DNA of 64,000 nt from WTGA01 sp965231865 (GTDB lineage Bacteria; Pseudomonadota; Gammaproteobacteria; Arenicellales; Poriferihabitantaceae), in contig CBDDOJ010000002.1 in NCBI GenBank assembly GCA_965231865.1, positions 1,550,001 through 1,614,000 of the forward strand. The letters run 5' to 3'. Position 1 is the stretch's first letter. Each line of letters starts with the position of its first letter. Under the pieces are notes generated by a model. It saw only the letters and a list, made by a program, of their open reading frames with translations, ran no database searches and was not told where the DNA came from. The translations under genes and the position numbers were made by a program. Positions 43,631-52,255 of this stretch are shown here, in pieces.

Positions 43631-45169
43631 ATGAGTGGAGAACCCAGCCGGTCTGCCAGCCATCGTCGAGCGGGTCGCAGAACAAAACGAGTGCGTGCCG
43701 CGCCGACCACACCGGCTTATATCAAGAGGCAGATTCCTTACTACGAGTTCCTGGGCGAAGAGGGCCTGGTCATGCTGGAGAACCAGGCAGACTGGTTGAT
43801 GGAAGAGATCGGCCTGGAATTTCGGGGGGACCCCGAAGCCCTCAGGATCTGGAAAGAAGCCGGCGCTGAAGTACGGGAAACCCGGGTCAAACTGCCAAAA
43901 GGCATGGCACGGGAGCTTTGCAGGACGATCCCGTCAAAATTTGTACAGGTTGCCAGGAATCCCGGCAGGAGTGTCGAGATCGGCGGAAAATCCCAGGTAT
44001 TTGCCTGTGTCTATGGTCCGCCGTTTGTGCGGGACCTGGAGGGCGGACGCCGCTACGGCACCCTGCAGGACCTGGAAAACCTGGTAAAAATCGCGTACCA
44101 GCTTCCCAGTATTCATCATACCGGCCTGGTCATCTGCGAGCCCTGCGATGTGCCCGTTTCCAAACGGCACCTGGACATGCTTTACCTGCACATGCGGTAC
44201 AGTGACAAACCGTTTTTGGGGGCGATCACGGAAAAAAGCCGGGCCCAGGATTCCGTCGACATGGCGAAGGTCCTGTTCGGCGAGGAATTCATGGAAACCC
44301 ATTGCGTGATCATGGGGAACGTGAACACGAACTCCCCGTTGCTGGTAGACAAGGTCGTGACCGAGGCGGCACAAGTGTATTGCGGGTCGGGCCAGGGCCT
44401 GATTGCGGCCCCCTTTATCCTGGGCGGGGCCATGGGACCGGTGACCACGGCCGCATCGATTTCCCAGGCGCTGGCAGAAGCCATGATGGTAGGGGCCTTT
44501 ACCCAGTTGGTGCGGCCGGGGGCCCCGTTTGTACTGGGGAACTTTCTGTCTTCCATGAGTTTGAAAAGCGGCGCGCCGACATTTGGCATGCCGGAGCCCG
44601 TGATGTCCAATTTTATCATCGGCCAACTGGCGAGGAGGCTCGGAATTCCATTGCGAAGCGGTGGGTCGCTCACGGCTTCCAAGCTGCCGGATGCCCAGTC
44701 TGCCGCGGAGAGTGCCGATTCCATGTTGTCTACTGCGCTCGGCGGGGCCAATTTCGTGCTGCATGCCGCAGGCTGGCTGGAAGGGGGATTGTCCACGGGC
44801 TATGAAAAACTGGTTCAGGATGCGGACCGGCTGGGCGCGTACCAGGTCATGCTGTCGGGCCTGCCGATGGATGAAAATGCCCTGGCGAGATCCGCGTACC
44901 ACGAAGTCGAGCCTTCCGGCCATTTTCTGGGCAGCAGCCATACCATGGCCAATTATGAAACCGCCTATTACGATGCCGTGCTTTCAGACAGTGAAAGTGT
45001 AGAGCAATGGGAAGAAATGGGTGCCAAGGATTCCGCTCTTCGCGCCTACGAGCGATGGAATCACTTGTTGAAGGAGCATCAGTCTCCCCCCCTGGATGTG
45101 GCGAAGGACGAGGCATTGCAGGCATTCATGGCAAAGCGCAAATCGGAAATCCCCGATGCGTGGTACTGA
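43631..45169 (+). CDS. Trimethylamine methyltransferase (MttB) family protein, non-pyrrolysine
   Basis: A protein of about 512 residues from ATG 43631. It has the MttB-family TIM-barrel sequence, including YYEFLGEEGLVMLENQADWL, VYGPPFVRDLEGGRRYGTLQ, CEPCDVPVSKRHLDMLYLHM, MGNVNTNSPLLVDKVVTEAA and APFILGGAMGPVTTAASISQ. No in-frame TAG occurs, so no pyrrolysine is encoded; this is the large group that includes glycine betaine methyltransferase MtgB. Such enzymes move a methyl group from a quaternary amine to a corrinoid protein. No corrinoid protein or activator gene lies nearby. The flavin/GcvT gene starts 25 bases after its stop, so the two probably act on the same methylated amine. Confidence 0.85.
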   Translation: MSGEPSRSASHRRAGRRTKRVRAAPTTPAYIKRQIPYYEFLGEEGLVMLENQADWLMEEIGLEFRGDPEALRIWKEAGAEVRETRVKLPKGMARELCRTIPSKFVQVARNPGRSVEIGGKSQVFACVYGPPFVRDLEGGRRYGTLQDLENLVKIAYQLPSIHHTGLVICEPCDVPVSKRHLDMLYLHMRYSDKPFLGAITEKSRAQDSVDMAKVLFGEEFMETHCVIMGNVNTNSPLLVDKVVTEAAQVYCGSGQGLIAAPFILGGAMGPVTTAASISQALAEAMMVGAFTQLVRPGAPFVLGNFLSSMSLKSGAPTFGMPEPVMSNFIIGQLARRLGIPLRSGGSLTASKLPDAQSAAESADSMLSTALGGANFVLHAAGWLEGGLSTGYEKLVQDADRLGAYQVMLSGLPMDENALARSAYHEVEPSGHFLGSSHTMANYETAYYDAVLSDSESVEQWEEMGAKDSALRAYERWNHLLKEHQSPPLDVAKDEALQAFMAKRKSEIPDAWY

Positions 45170-45194
45170 CATCAACACGTAAGAGGTAACCAGG

Positions 45195-47618
45195 TTGCAA
45201 ACGCACGCAAAAGTAGTGGTCATCGGGGGAGGGGTTGTCGGTTGTTCGATCCTGTTTCACCTGGCAAAATTCGGCTGGAAAGAGGTGGTTCTGCTGGAGC
45301 GGGATGAACTGACCTCCGGGTCCTCCTGGCACGCTGCAGGACAAATCCATACCATTTCGTCTGATCCGAATATTTCACGGTTACAGGGCTACACCATCAA
45401 CCTTTACCGGGAAATCGAAGAAACCTCGGGTCAGTCGGTAGGCATGCACAATACAGGAGGGTTTTACCTGGCTTCCAACCATGACTGGTATGACTATCTC
45501 AAGCGTGAAAGGTCCAAGGCGCGCTATATGGGGCTGGACCAGGAGTTTATTTCTGTTGAAGAGGTGGTGCGCCGCCATCCCCTAATCAATCCAAAACATT
45601 ATGTTGCCGCCCTGTGGGATCCGCTGGATGGAGACGTGGATCCTTCGGGGGTGACCTATGCCTATGCAAAATCCGCAAAAGTGCATGGTGCCAGTTATCA
45701 CACCCATACGCCGGTACTCGAAACCAATCAGAGACCGGATGGAAGCTGGGATGTGGTGACCGAAAAGGGAACCATTCATGCGGAAATCGTGGTCAACGCC
45801 GGGGGTCTTTGGGCCAGGGAAGTGGGTGCACTTGCCGGGTTGCATTTGCCTGTCCAGCCCATGGAGCATCATTACTTGCTCACGGAGGATATCCCTGAAA
45901 TCGTTGAGCATGGCCAACGGTTGCCCGCTGGAATCGATTACGAAGGGAATATTTACTTTCGCCAGGAGCAACAGGGAATGCTGCTGGGCACCTATGAAGC
46001 GAGGGCGACGCCGTGGTCCGTATCCGGAACTCCCCGGAATTTCGGCCATGACCTGCTGGAACCGCAACTGGATCATATCGAGGAAAAACTGTCCATCGGA
46101 TTTGAAAGAATCCCGGCTCTTGAACGTGCCGGGATTCGAAAAATCATCAACGGGCCCTTTACATTCGGGCCCGATGGTAACCCCATGATCGGCCCGGTCC
46201 CGGGTATGAAGAACTATTGGGTGGCGGTGGGGGTGATGGCCGGTTTCTGCCAGGCCGGCGGGGTCGGAATGTGTATGGCGGAGTGGATGATGGACGGTGA
46301 ACCTTCCATTGATGTGTGGGCAATGGATATCGCCCGTTTCGGGGATTTTGCATCGCCGCATTACGGCACCCTGAAAGCCACTGAAAATTACCAGCGGCGA
46401 TTTACCCTCACGTTCCCCAACGAAACCCTTCCTGTGGCCCGGCGGCAGCGCACCACAGGAATTTATGATCGCCTGATCAACAAGGGAGCGGTGATGGACG
46501 CGAGTTTTGGACTGGAACATGCCCTGTGGTTTGCCGGTTCCCCGGAAAATGCCTACGAGGAAGCGACATTCCGGCGCTCCCGGGCCCACGACTATGTCTC
46601 GGAAGAGATCAAGGCGGTTCGCCAGGCAGTTGGCGCGGTGGAGATCGCAAACTTCGCCAAACATCAATTCACGGGTTCGGGGGCCAGGGCATTTTTGAAC
46701 CATCTGTTGGCCGGGCACATCCCGGACCCCGGGCGGATCACACTGACCCCGATGTTGACGCCAAAGGGCAAGCTGTATGGTGACCTGACAGTGGCCTGCC
46801 TGGAAGAGGAACTTTTTATCCTGTTCGGTTCCGGGGCAGCCCAGGAAATGCACCGGCGATGGTTTGAATCCCGCCTGCAGGACTGGCCGGAAAGGGACGG
46901 TGTGCGCTATACGAACGTGTCGGGAAAATATCATGGTATTGGTCTTTCCGGCCCGAAGTCCCGCAACCTGCTACAGCGAATCGTTCGGGAGGATGTGAGT
47001 TCCAACGGATTGAGATTCAGGGATATCCGGGAATGTTTTGTCGGGGGTGTCCCCGCCATCCTGGTGAGAATTTCCTTTTCCGGGGAACTGGGGTTTGAAA
47101 TTTATGTCGAACCGGAATACCAGTTGAAACTGTTTGAGGAAATCGAGGAAGCCGGCAGGGACCTTGGCTTGAGGTGGTATGGTGCCCGGGCCCAGATGAG
47201 CATGCGCCTGGAAAAGGGTTGGGGTGCGTGGGGGCTGGATTATCGCCCCGACTTCACTGCCGGGGAATCCGGACTGGATGTATTCATCAACTGGAAGAAG
47301 GATTTTGTAGGGAAAGAAGCCGCATTGAGGGAAAAGGAAAAAGGGGTGGACAGGAAACTGGTCACGATGACCGTCGAGACAGGGGATATTGATGTCTCCA
47401 ACGACGAAGCTATCCTGAAAAACGGGGAATGTGTGGGGTATGTCACATCCGGAGGATATGCCCATCATGTGGGCAAATCCATGGCGTTGGGTTATCTCCC
47501 CGTGGAACTCGCGAAAAGCGGTACATCGCTGGAGGTGGAAATTAACGGGACCCTGTATCCGGCACAGGTCTGTGGGGAGGCGTTATACGATCCACCGGGA
47601 GAAAAAGCCAGAAGTTAA
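45195..47618 (+). CDS. FAD-dependent demethylating oxidoreductase with GcvT domain (dimethylglycine/sarcosine dehydrogenase family)
   Basis: An 807-residue protein. The N-terminal DAO domain has VVVIGGGVVGCSILFHLAKF and the covalent-flavin motif SSWHAAG (His near residue 47). The linker domain (FAO_M) follows, and the C-terminal aminomethyltransferase-like region has FTGSGARAFLNHLLAG, KYHGIGLSGPKSRNLLQRIV, ISFSGELGFEIYVEPEYQLK and RLEKGWGAWGLDYRPDFTAG. Family members demethylate dimethylglycine or sarcosine and pass the carbon to tetrahydrofolate. The start is TTG with AAGAGGTAACCAGG upstream. Paired with the MttB-type gene it gives a plausible stepwise demethylation of a betaine. Confidence 0.87.
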   Translation: MQTHAKVVVIGGGVVGCSILFHLAKFGWKEVVLLERDELTSGSSWHAAGQIHTISSDPNISRLQGYTINLYREIEETSGQSVGMHNTGGFYLASNHDWYDYLKRERSKARYMGLDQEFISVEEVVRRHPLINPKHYVAALWDPLDGDVDPSGVTYAYAKSAKVHGASYHTHTPVLETNQRPDGSWDVVTEKGTIHAEIVVNAGGLWAREVGALAGLHLPVQPMEHHYLLTEDIPEIVEHGQRLPAGIDYEGNIYFRQEQQGMLLGTYEARATPWSVSGTPRNFGHDLLEPQLDHIEEKLSIGFERIPALERAGIRKIINGPFTFGPDGNPMIGPVPGMKNYWVAVGVMAGFCQAGGVGMCMAEWMMDGEPSIDVWAMDIARFGDFASPHYGTLKATENYQRRFTLTFPNETLPVARRQRTTGIYDRLINKGAVMDASFGLEHALWFAGSPENAYEEATFRRSRAHDYVSEEIKAVRQAVGAVEIANFAKHQFTGSGARAFLNHLLAGHIPDPGRITLTPMLTPKGKLYGDLTVACLEEELFILFGSGAAQEMHRRWFESRLQDWPERDGVRYTNVSGKYHGIGLSGPKSRNLLQRIVREDVSSNGLRFRDIRECFVGGVPAILVRISFSGELGFEIYVEPEYQLKLFEEIEEAGRDLGLRWYGARAQMSMRLEKGWGAWGLDYRPDFTAGESGLDVFINWKKDFVGKEAALREKEKGVDRKLVTMTVETGDIDVSNDEAILKNGECVGYVTSGGYAHHVGKSMALGYLPVELAKSGTSLEVEINGTLYPAQVCGEALYDPPGEKARS

Positions 47619-47929
47619 CGGCCTTCAGAGACCCGGCCAGCATGGGTCTACCGTGCCAGATCCGGGTTTGGGGTGGGCAGTCCGGAGTTTCACCCTGATT
47701 GAAGATGCAAAGATCGATGCTCCGGATTGGCCTCGGATAGCCCCGGTTCCGGGTGACCAGCCTGCCCGGACGAGAGGTTTGCCCAGGCGGGTCATTTGAT
47801 TCAAAGCGGACAATTCATTTATCATCCGTTTGGACAGCCCGATTGACCGCCAATCAAACCCGGATGACAGGTTGCAGACAATCAATCGGCCCGAACGCTG
47901 TTCTAATCGGAATCTATTGAGGAGAAACC
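47619..47929. other. Intergenic region, no gene seen
   Basis: About 310 bases between the oxidoreductase and the TPR gene. No ORF with recognisable features, and no clear hairpin with a T-run. The only clear signal is the ribosome-binding site (GAGGAGAAACC) of the next gene. Confidence 0.45.
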
Positions 47930-48481
47930 ATGAAGGGCCTGACCAAAGTAATTTTTCTTTCCCTGGGGCTCGGCGTATTGCCGGTGACCGCAGATCAAAA
48001 TAATCCGGAATTGGAGCTGCTCTTTGATTCGCTGCATAATACGGACAATCCCGCGGAAGCGGCGGCCCTCACGCAAAAAATATGGGAAAACTGGTATCAG
48101 ACGGACAACCAGAGAATAAGAACCCTGATGAATATGGGCGAAGTCAGTATACGCCGAGGAAAACTGAAGGATGCGGTGGCTTTCTTTTCGGAAATTATTG
48201 AACTGCAGCCGGATTACGCCGAAGGGTGGAACCGTCGTGCAACCGTGTACTACATGATGGGGGAGTACCAGTTGTCCACGAATGATGTGGCGGAGACCCT
48301 GCAACGGGAACCCCGCCACTTTGGTGCATTATCCGGCCAGGGGATGATTTATATGCAGTTGCAGGAAAAAGAACTGGCCCTTGAATTTTATAAAAAGGCG
48401 CTTGAACTGAATCCGCATATGTCGGGTGTGAAACAAAACATCCGGATGATCCGGAAACTGATCCAGGACGAAGTCATTTAG
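47930..48481 (+). CDS. Exported TPR-repeat protein
   Basis: A 183-residue protein with a signal peptide (MKGLTKVIFLSLGLGVLPVT then A) and three tetratricopeptide repeats: IRTLMNMGEVSIRRGKLKDA, AEGWNRRATVYYMMGEYQLS and FGALSGQGMIYMQLQEKELA with following helices. Small periplasmic TPR proteins are adaptors for protein interactions. TTGAGGAGAAACC gives a strong ribosome-binding site that fixes the start. It stands alone, between the demethylation genes and the convergent ureohydrolase. No specific role recognised. Confidence 0.82.
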   Translation: MKGLTKVIFLSLGLGVLPVTADQNNPELELLFDSLHNTDNPAEAAALTQKIWENWYQTDNQRIRTLMNMGEVSIRRGKLKDAVAFFSEIIELQPDYAEGWNRRATVYYMMGEYQLSTNDVAETLQREPRHFGALSGQGMIYMQLQEKELALEFYKKALELNPHMSGVKQNIRMIRKLIQDEVI

Positions 48482-48584
48482 TCTCCGGGAGGTGGTCCAG
48501 GAATTATTTCATCACGCCAAATCCCGAACCGGTATCCTTTTCGGAAATGGGAACATCATGCGGTTTCCACGAGTAACTGCCGTG

Positions 48585-49535
48585 TCAGCGTTGGGTGATG
48601 GATTGCGCCAGAACGCATAAAATTTCAAACATGATGGTCGCGCCGACCAGTGCGGTCGTGCCGCTGGGATCAAATGGAGGGGCGACTTCCACCACATCCG
48701 CGCCAACGAGATTCAGGCCGCCCAGCCCCCGAATCATCATCTGTGCTTCGAGGGTGCTGTATCCACCGACTTCAGGGGTCCCCGTTCCAGGCGCGAATAC
48801 CGGGTCCAGTGCATCCACATCAAAGCTGACATACGTGGGGCCGTCGCCAGCAATGCGCCGTGCCTCTTCGACCACCGCCTTCCACCCCATTTCAAGATAC
48901 TCTTCAATATAGATCACGCGCATTCCGGAATCATGGCTGAACTTCCAGACATCGGGATCGTTCAATGAACCGCGAATGCCGATCTGGATCGTCCGGTTTG
49001 GATCGAGCAATCCTTCATCCACCGCAATCTTGAAGGGAGCACCATGATGAAACCGGGACCCCAGATAATCATCGCCGGTGTCGCAGTGGGCATCAAAATG
49101 CACCAGGCCGACCGGTTGACCCTTGGCCAGTGCGCGAAAAATGGGAAGGGTAATGGAGTGGTCGCCGCCTGCTGACAGGGGGGTGATCCCTGCACTGGCC
49201 ACCCTGGAGTAAAAGTTCTCTATTTCACGATGGCTGCCTTCCAGGGTAAATGGTTTTTCGACCCAGGCATCCCCAATGTCCCGGACCCGGCACAGTTCGT
49301 GCGGGCTGACTCCGGTGGCCTGGTTCATTTTCCGGATCAGGCTGGATTGGTTCCTGATTTCCCTGGGTCCGTGGCGGGCGCCCGGCCGGTTGGTGACGCC
49401 GCCATCGAAAGGGACACCTATCAGGCCAATATCCACATCCTCAAAACTTTCCGTATAGGGGGCACGCATAAAGGTGGGAAGTCCGGTATAGCGCGGCCGG
49501 ACAATCGGGTCCACAAACTCAGGATAATCGCTCAT
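48585..49535 (-). CDS. Ureohydrolase, guanidinobutyrase/agmatinase-like
   Basis: A 316-residue protein from ATG 49535, preceded by AGAGAAAG; the frame continues upstream, but that part is not conserved. The binuclear manganese motifs of the arginase/agmatinase family are complete: GGDHSITLP, HFDAHCDTGD and SFDVDALDPVFAPGTGTPE. The N-terminal GVPFDGGVTNRPGARHGPRE and C-terminal NLVGADVVEVAPPFDPSGTT fit the guanidinobutyrase (GbuA) and guanidinopropionase group at least as well as agmatinase. It would release urea from a guanidino acid. If that acid is 4-guanidinobutyrate, GabT at 38505 would continue the pathway. Confidence 0.85.
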   Translation of the reverse strand: MSDYPEFVDPIVRPRYTGLPTFMRAPYTESFEDVDIGLIGVPFDGGVTNRPGARHGPREIRNQSSLIRKMNQATGVSPHELCRVRDIGDAWVEKPFTLEGSHREIENFYSRVASAGITPLSAGGDHSITLPIFRALAKGQPVGLVHFDAHCDTGDDYLGSRFHHGAPFKIAVDEGLLDPNRTIQIGIRGSLNDPDVWKFSHDSGMRVIYIEEYLEMGWKAVVEEARRIAGDGPTYVSFDVDALDPVFAPGTGTPEVGGYSTLEAQMMIRGLGGLNLVGADVVEVAPPFDPSGTTALVGATIMFEILCVLAQSITQR

Positions 49536-49893
49536 AGGCAGACTTTCTCTCGATTCTCGGTTTGAACCAACCGTAAATAGCGGATGATCAATCCGGTTCC
49601 AGGTTGGCCGGATCAAGGATTCAGGAACACAATGTGATTCCACCCATCCCCGTATCAGCGGGTGAAGATCGGGTTTCCTCTCTATTTCACCGGGTTGCCC
49701 CGCCGGTCCATTGGACAGGAATAGGATACCTGCAATTATTTTCGGTGTCCATATTGAGGTTGTCCAAGTTGCGGTAGGAGTGGGCATCTCTGCCCGCCCC
49801 CGCAACACAAGGCAAAACTATTACTTTACCTCCGACCGGTGCGATGATATAAAAACTCGGAAGAAAGGTCAGAGATTTATTGATTTGATATCA
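49536..49893. other. Divergent intergenic region, ureohydrolase (-) and AbiEi-like gene (+)
   Basis: About 360 bases. A candidate promoter for the AbiEi-like gene lies at 49825-49853. The in-frame extensions of both flanking genes into this region look non-coding. Confidence 0.45.
49825..49853 (+). promoter_or_regulatory. Candidate sigma-70 promoter of the AbiEi-like gene
   Basis: TTTACC (49825-49830), a 17-base spacer and TATAAA (49848-49853), about 40 bases upstream of ATG 49894. Confidence 0.4.
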
Positions 49894-50511
49894 ATGGCGA
49901 AACTTGGCACTCAGCGCGATCAGGCGATCAAACTCCTGCGAACTCAAGGCATGATGCGCTTGTCGGAGTTCAAGGCAAATGGGGTCACCGCGGCCACGAT
50001 CGGCAGAATGGTCCGCGCCGGTGAAGTGATTCGCCTCGCGCGCGGGCTATACCAGATGCCCGACGCGCCGCTCGAAGCAAACCATAGTCTGGCCGAGGCG
50101 GCAAAACGCGTTCCCAGAGGAGTCGTCTGCCTGGTGTCGGCACTGGCCTTCCACGAACTGACGGATCAGCTGCCACCCGCCGTCTGGATGGCGATTGGAA
50201 CCAGGGATTGGATGCCGAAGGAGGAAAGGTCGAGGATGCGGATCGTGCGGTTTACGGATGCACTTCTCACCGACGATGTCATCACAGTGCAAATCGAGAA
50301 TGTCCCCGTGAAAATCTTTGGCGTTGCAAAGACGATTGCCGACTGTTTCAGGCACCGGCGGTCGGTTGGGCAGACAGTCGCCTTGGAGGGACTGCAGGAG
50401 GCGCTTCGACAGCGGAAGGCGACCCCAGCTGAGATCGCCCAGCATGCGGAACGTGGCAGTGTGGCTACAGTGGTCCGACCGTATCTCGAGGTTCTAACCG
50501 CCAATGCCTGA
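49894..50511 (+). CDS. AbiEi-type antitoxin/transcriptional regulator
   Basis: A 205-residue protein from ATG 49894. The N-terminal winged helix (LLRTQGMMRLSEFKANGVTA, TIGRMVRAGEVIRLARGLYQ) and following ALAFHELTDQLPPAVWMAIG, VKIFGVAKTIADCFRHR and ALRQRKATPAEI are typical of the AbiEi antitoxin of type IV toxin-antitoxin/abortive infection systems (AbiEi_4 plus C-terminal domain). AbiEi represses its own operon and antagonises the nucleotidyltransferase AbiEii. The downstream gene here is an unrelated FrhB-like oxidoreductase, so the toxin is absent and the antitoxin is an orphan. Confidence 0.82.
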   Translation: MAKLGTQRDQAIKLLRTQGMMRLSEFKANGVTAATIGRMVRAGEVIRLARGLYQMPDAPLEANHSLAEAAKRVPRGVVCLVSALAFHELTDQLPPAVWMAIGTRDWMPKEERSRMRIVRFTDALLTDDVITVQIENVPVKIFGVAKTIADCFRHRRSVGQTVALEGLQEALRQRKATPAEIAQHAERGSVATVVRPYLEVLTANA

Positions 50512-50659
50512 GCCGGTCAAGAACATTGGGGCTTCGGTTCGGGCAGGAATTTGGTCCACATCCGTGAAGGCCACGAGGGATTGCAAATCAGGTAGTATGG
50601 CGATATATCCGGTTATTCCATCCGGTTGCTTTCCGGTTGGCTGAGTTGTTAACAGGGCA

Positions 50660-51982
50660 ATGATGATGGCATCTGAGTATCTTGAGAAGTTACAGGCCGG
50701 CTTGAACCCGGTACAGCGTCTGGAACAGATCGTTGAGCATGCAATGTGCATCGGTTGTGGAATTTGTCAAAGTGTTGTTGGGCCGGATACCGTGAAAATG
50801 GAAGTGGTGCGAAATGGAAACCTGAGGCCCGTGGCCAATGACCGACTTTCCCATGAGATGATGGATAAAATCGTGGATATCTGTCCGGGAACCCGGGTCG
50901 AGGTTCTGCCCCGATCTGAATGGAATGAGCGAAGCCTCCCGGATCCTGTCTGGGGAGTATTGCGCGAGATTTTCTACGCATGGTCTGCGGAACCCGAAGT
51001 CCGCCATATGGCCGCCACGGGTGGCCTTCTGACCGGGCTGGCCCTTTACCTGATTGAATCCAAAGAGGTGGATTTTATACTGCATGCCTGTGCATCCAGT
51101 GAGCATCCCGCGTTTGGGGAGCGATTTGTCAGCCGGTCACGTGAAGAGGTACTGAAAGGGTCGGGTTCGCGGTACGGCCCGACCGCCACATTGATTGATG
51201 TGGTGGAGGTCATCGAGAAGGCCGAAGCCCACCATGAAACCTTTGCCTTTGTCGGGACCCCCTGCGATGTGAGTGCTTTGCAAAATTATGCACGGTACGA
51301 TGAACGGGTTTTGAAAAGATGCCGGTACAAAATGGCCATGGTCTGCGGGGGGTTTATGGAACCGGCAGGCACCAGAGCCGCCCTGGAAAGATTTGGTGTT
51401 GAGTATGACAAAATGGTATCGCTACGCTATCGGGGGTATGGATGTCCCGGAAAGACAAGAATCGAGGCGGAGGATGGTCAGGTGGTGGAGATGAATTATC
51501 TGGACTATTGGGGTGAAAATGAGTCAACCTGGGGGTTGCCTCCGAGATGCAAGATTTGTCCGGACGGTATCGGCGATTCAGCGGATATCGCGGCAGCGGA
51601 TACCTGGGACGGCGGTTCGCCACCCTGGGTCGGCCAGGAAGATGACCCCGGATTCAATGCGGCGATTGTTCGGACACAACGAGGAGTGGACCTGATGGCA
51701 AAAGCCATTGCCGCCGGCTATGTCATTCGTGGTGAGACGATGTCTCCGGCAGAGTTGAACCGGGTTCAACCGCACCAGGAGAATAAAAAGCGTGCAGCCT
51801 GGGCCAGGTTTCAGGGATTGAAAGAAGAGGGCCGCGTGGTTCCGGATACCCGTGGCCTGCGTATCCGCTCGTTGTATGAAGAAAATGATCCGGCATTCAA
51901 TGAGCAGCAACGCAAGGGTTCACGGGAACGGGTGAAACAGGGGAAGTTTTCCGAAGCCAAGCCCCTGAAAGGGCCGCATTGA
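50660..51982 (+). CDS. Coenzyme F420 hydrogenase/dehydrogenase beta-subunit family protein (FrhB-like)
   Basis: A 440-residue flavin and iron-sulfur protein. The N-terminus has a half-ferredoxin motif CIGCGICQSVVG (near residue 31). The FrhB domains follow: MAATGGLLTGLALYLIESKE, the GTPCDVSALQNYA motif, RYRGYGCPGKTRIEAEDGQV and the Cys-containing LPPRCKICPDGIGDSADIAA. Members accept electrons from or donate them to reduced ferredoxin or F420; in bacteria lacking F420 they reduce varied substrates. It is monocistronic here, with no hydrogenase or formate dehydrogenase partner. A short AT-rich gap (51983-52255) follows. Three ATG codons in series mark the start. Confidence 0.8.
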   Translation: MMMASEYLEKLQAGLNPVQRLEQIVEHAMCIGCGICQSVVGPDTVKMEVVRNGNLRPVANDRLSHEMMDKIVDICPGTRVEVLPRSEWNERSLPDPVWGVLREIFYAWSAEPEVRHMAATGGLLTGLALYLIESKEVDFILHACASSEHPAFGERFVSRSREEVLKGSGSRYGPTATLIDVVEVIEKAEAHHETFAFVGTPCDVSALQNYARYDERVLKRCRYKMAMVCGGFMEPAGTRAALERFGVEYDKMVSLRYRGYGCPGKTRIEAEDGQVVEMNYLDYWGENESTWGLPPRCKICPDGIGDSADIAAADTWDGGSPPWVGQEDDPGFNAAIVRTQRGVDLMAKAIAAGYVIRGETMSPAELNRVQPHQENKKRAAWARFQGLKEEGRVVPDTRGLRIRSLYEENDPAFNEQQRKGSRERVKQGKFSEAKPLKGPH

Positions 51983-52255
51983 GTATGAATCTGCCGACAA
52001 GAAATCACGCCAAATCACCGCAATGCAGACCTGGTCTGACCGCCGATGAGTGTTTCCATCGGCATCCTTTTACTGTCGAATTAATCCGGTGAGTTCGTTG
52101 AGCAGTTTGGTTATCCGTGAAAGGATCGGATACCGGGCCGAAGATTATTTTAAATAAATCTAGAAATATTAATTAGTTATAGGGATTATCTCTACATAAT
52201 ACTGAGATGAAAACCGATGCCTGTTTACTTGGCGGTTACCGGGCAATCCGGTTGC

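Noticed and set aside
43631..45169. Possible pyrrolysine-encoding MttB
   Set aside because: The frame has no in-frame TAG, so it belongs to the non-pyrrolysine group.
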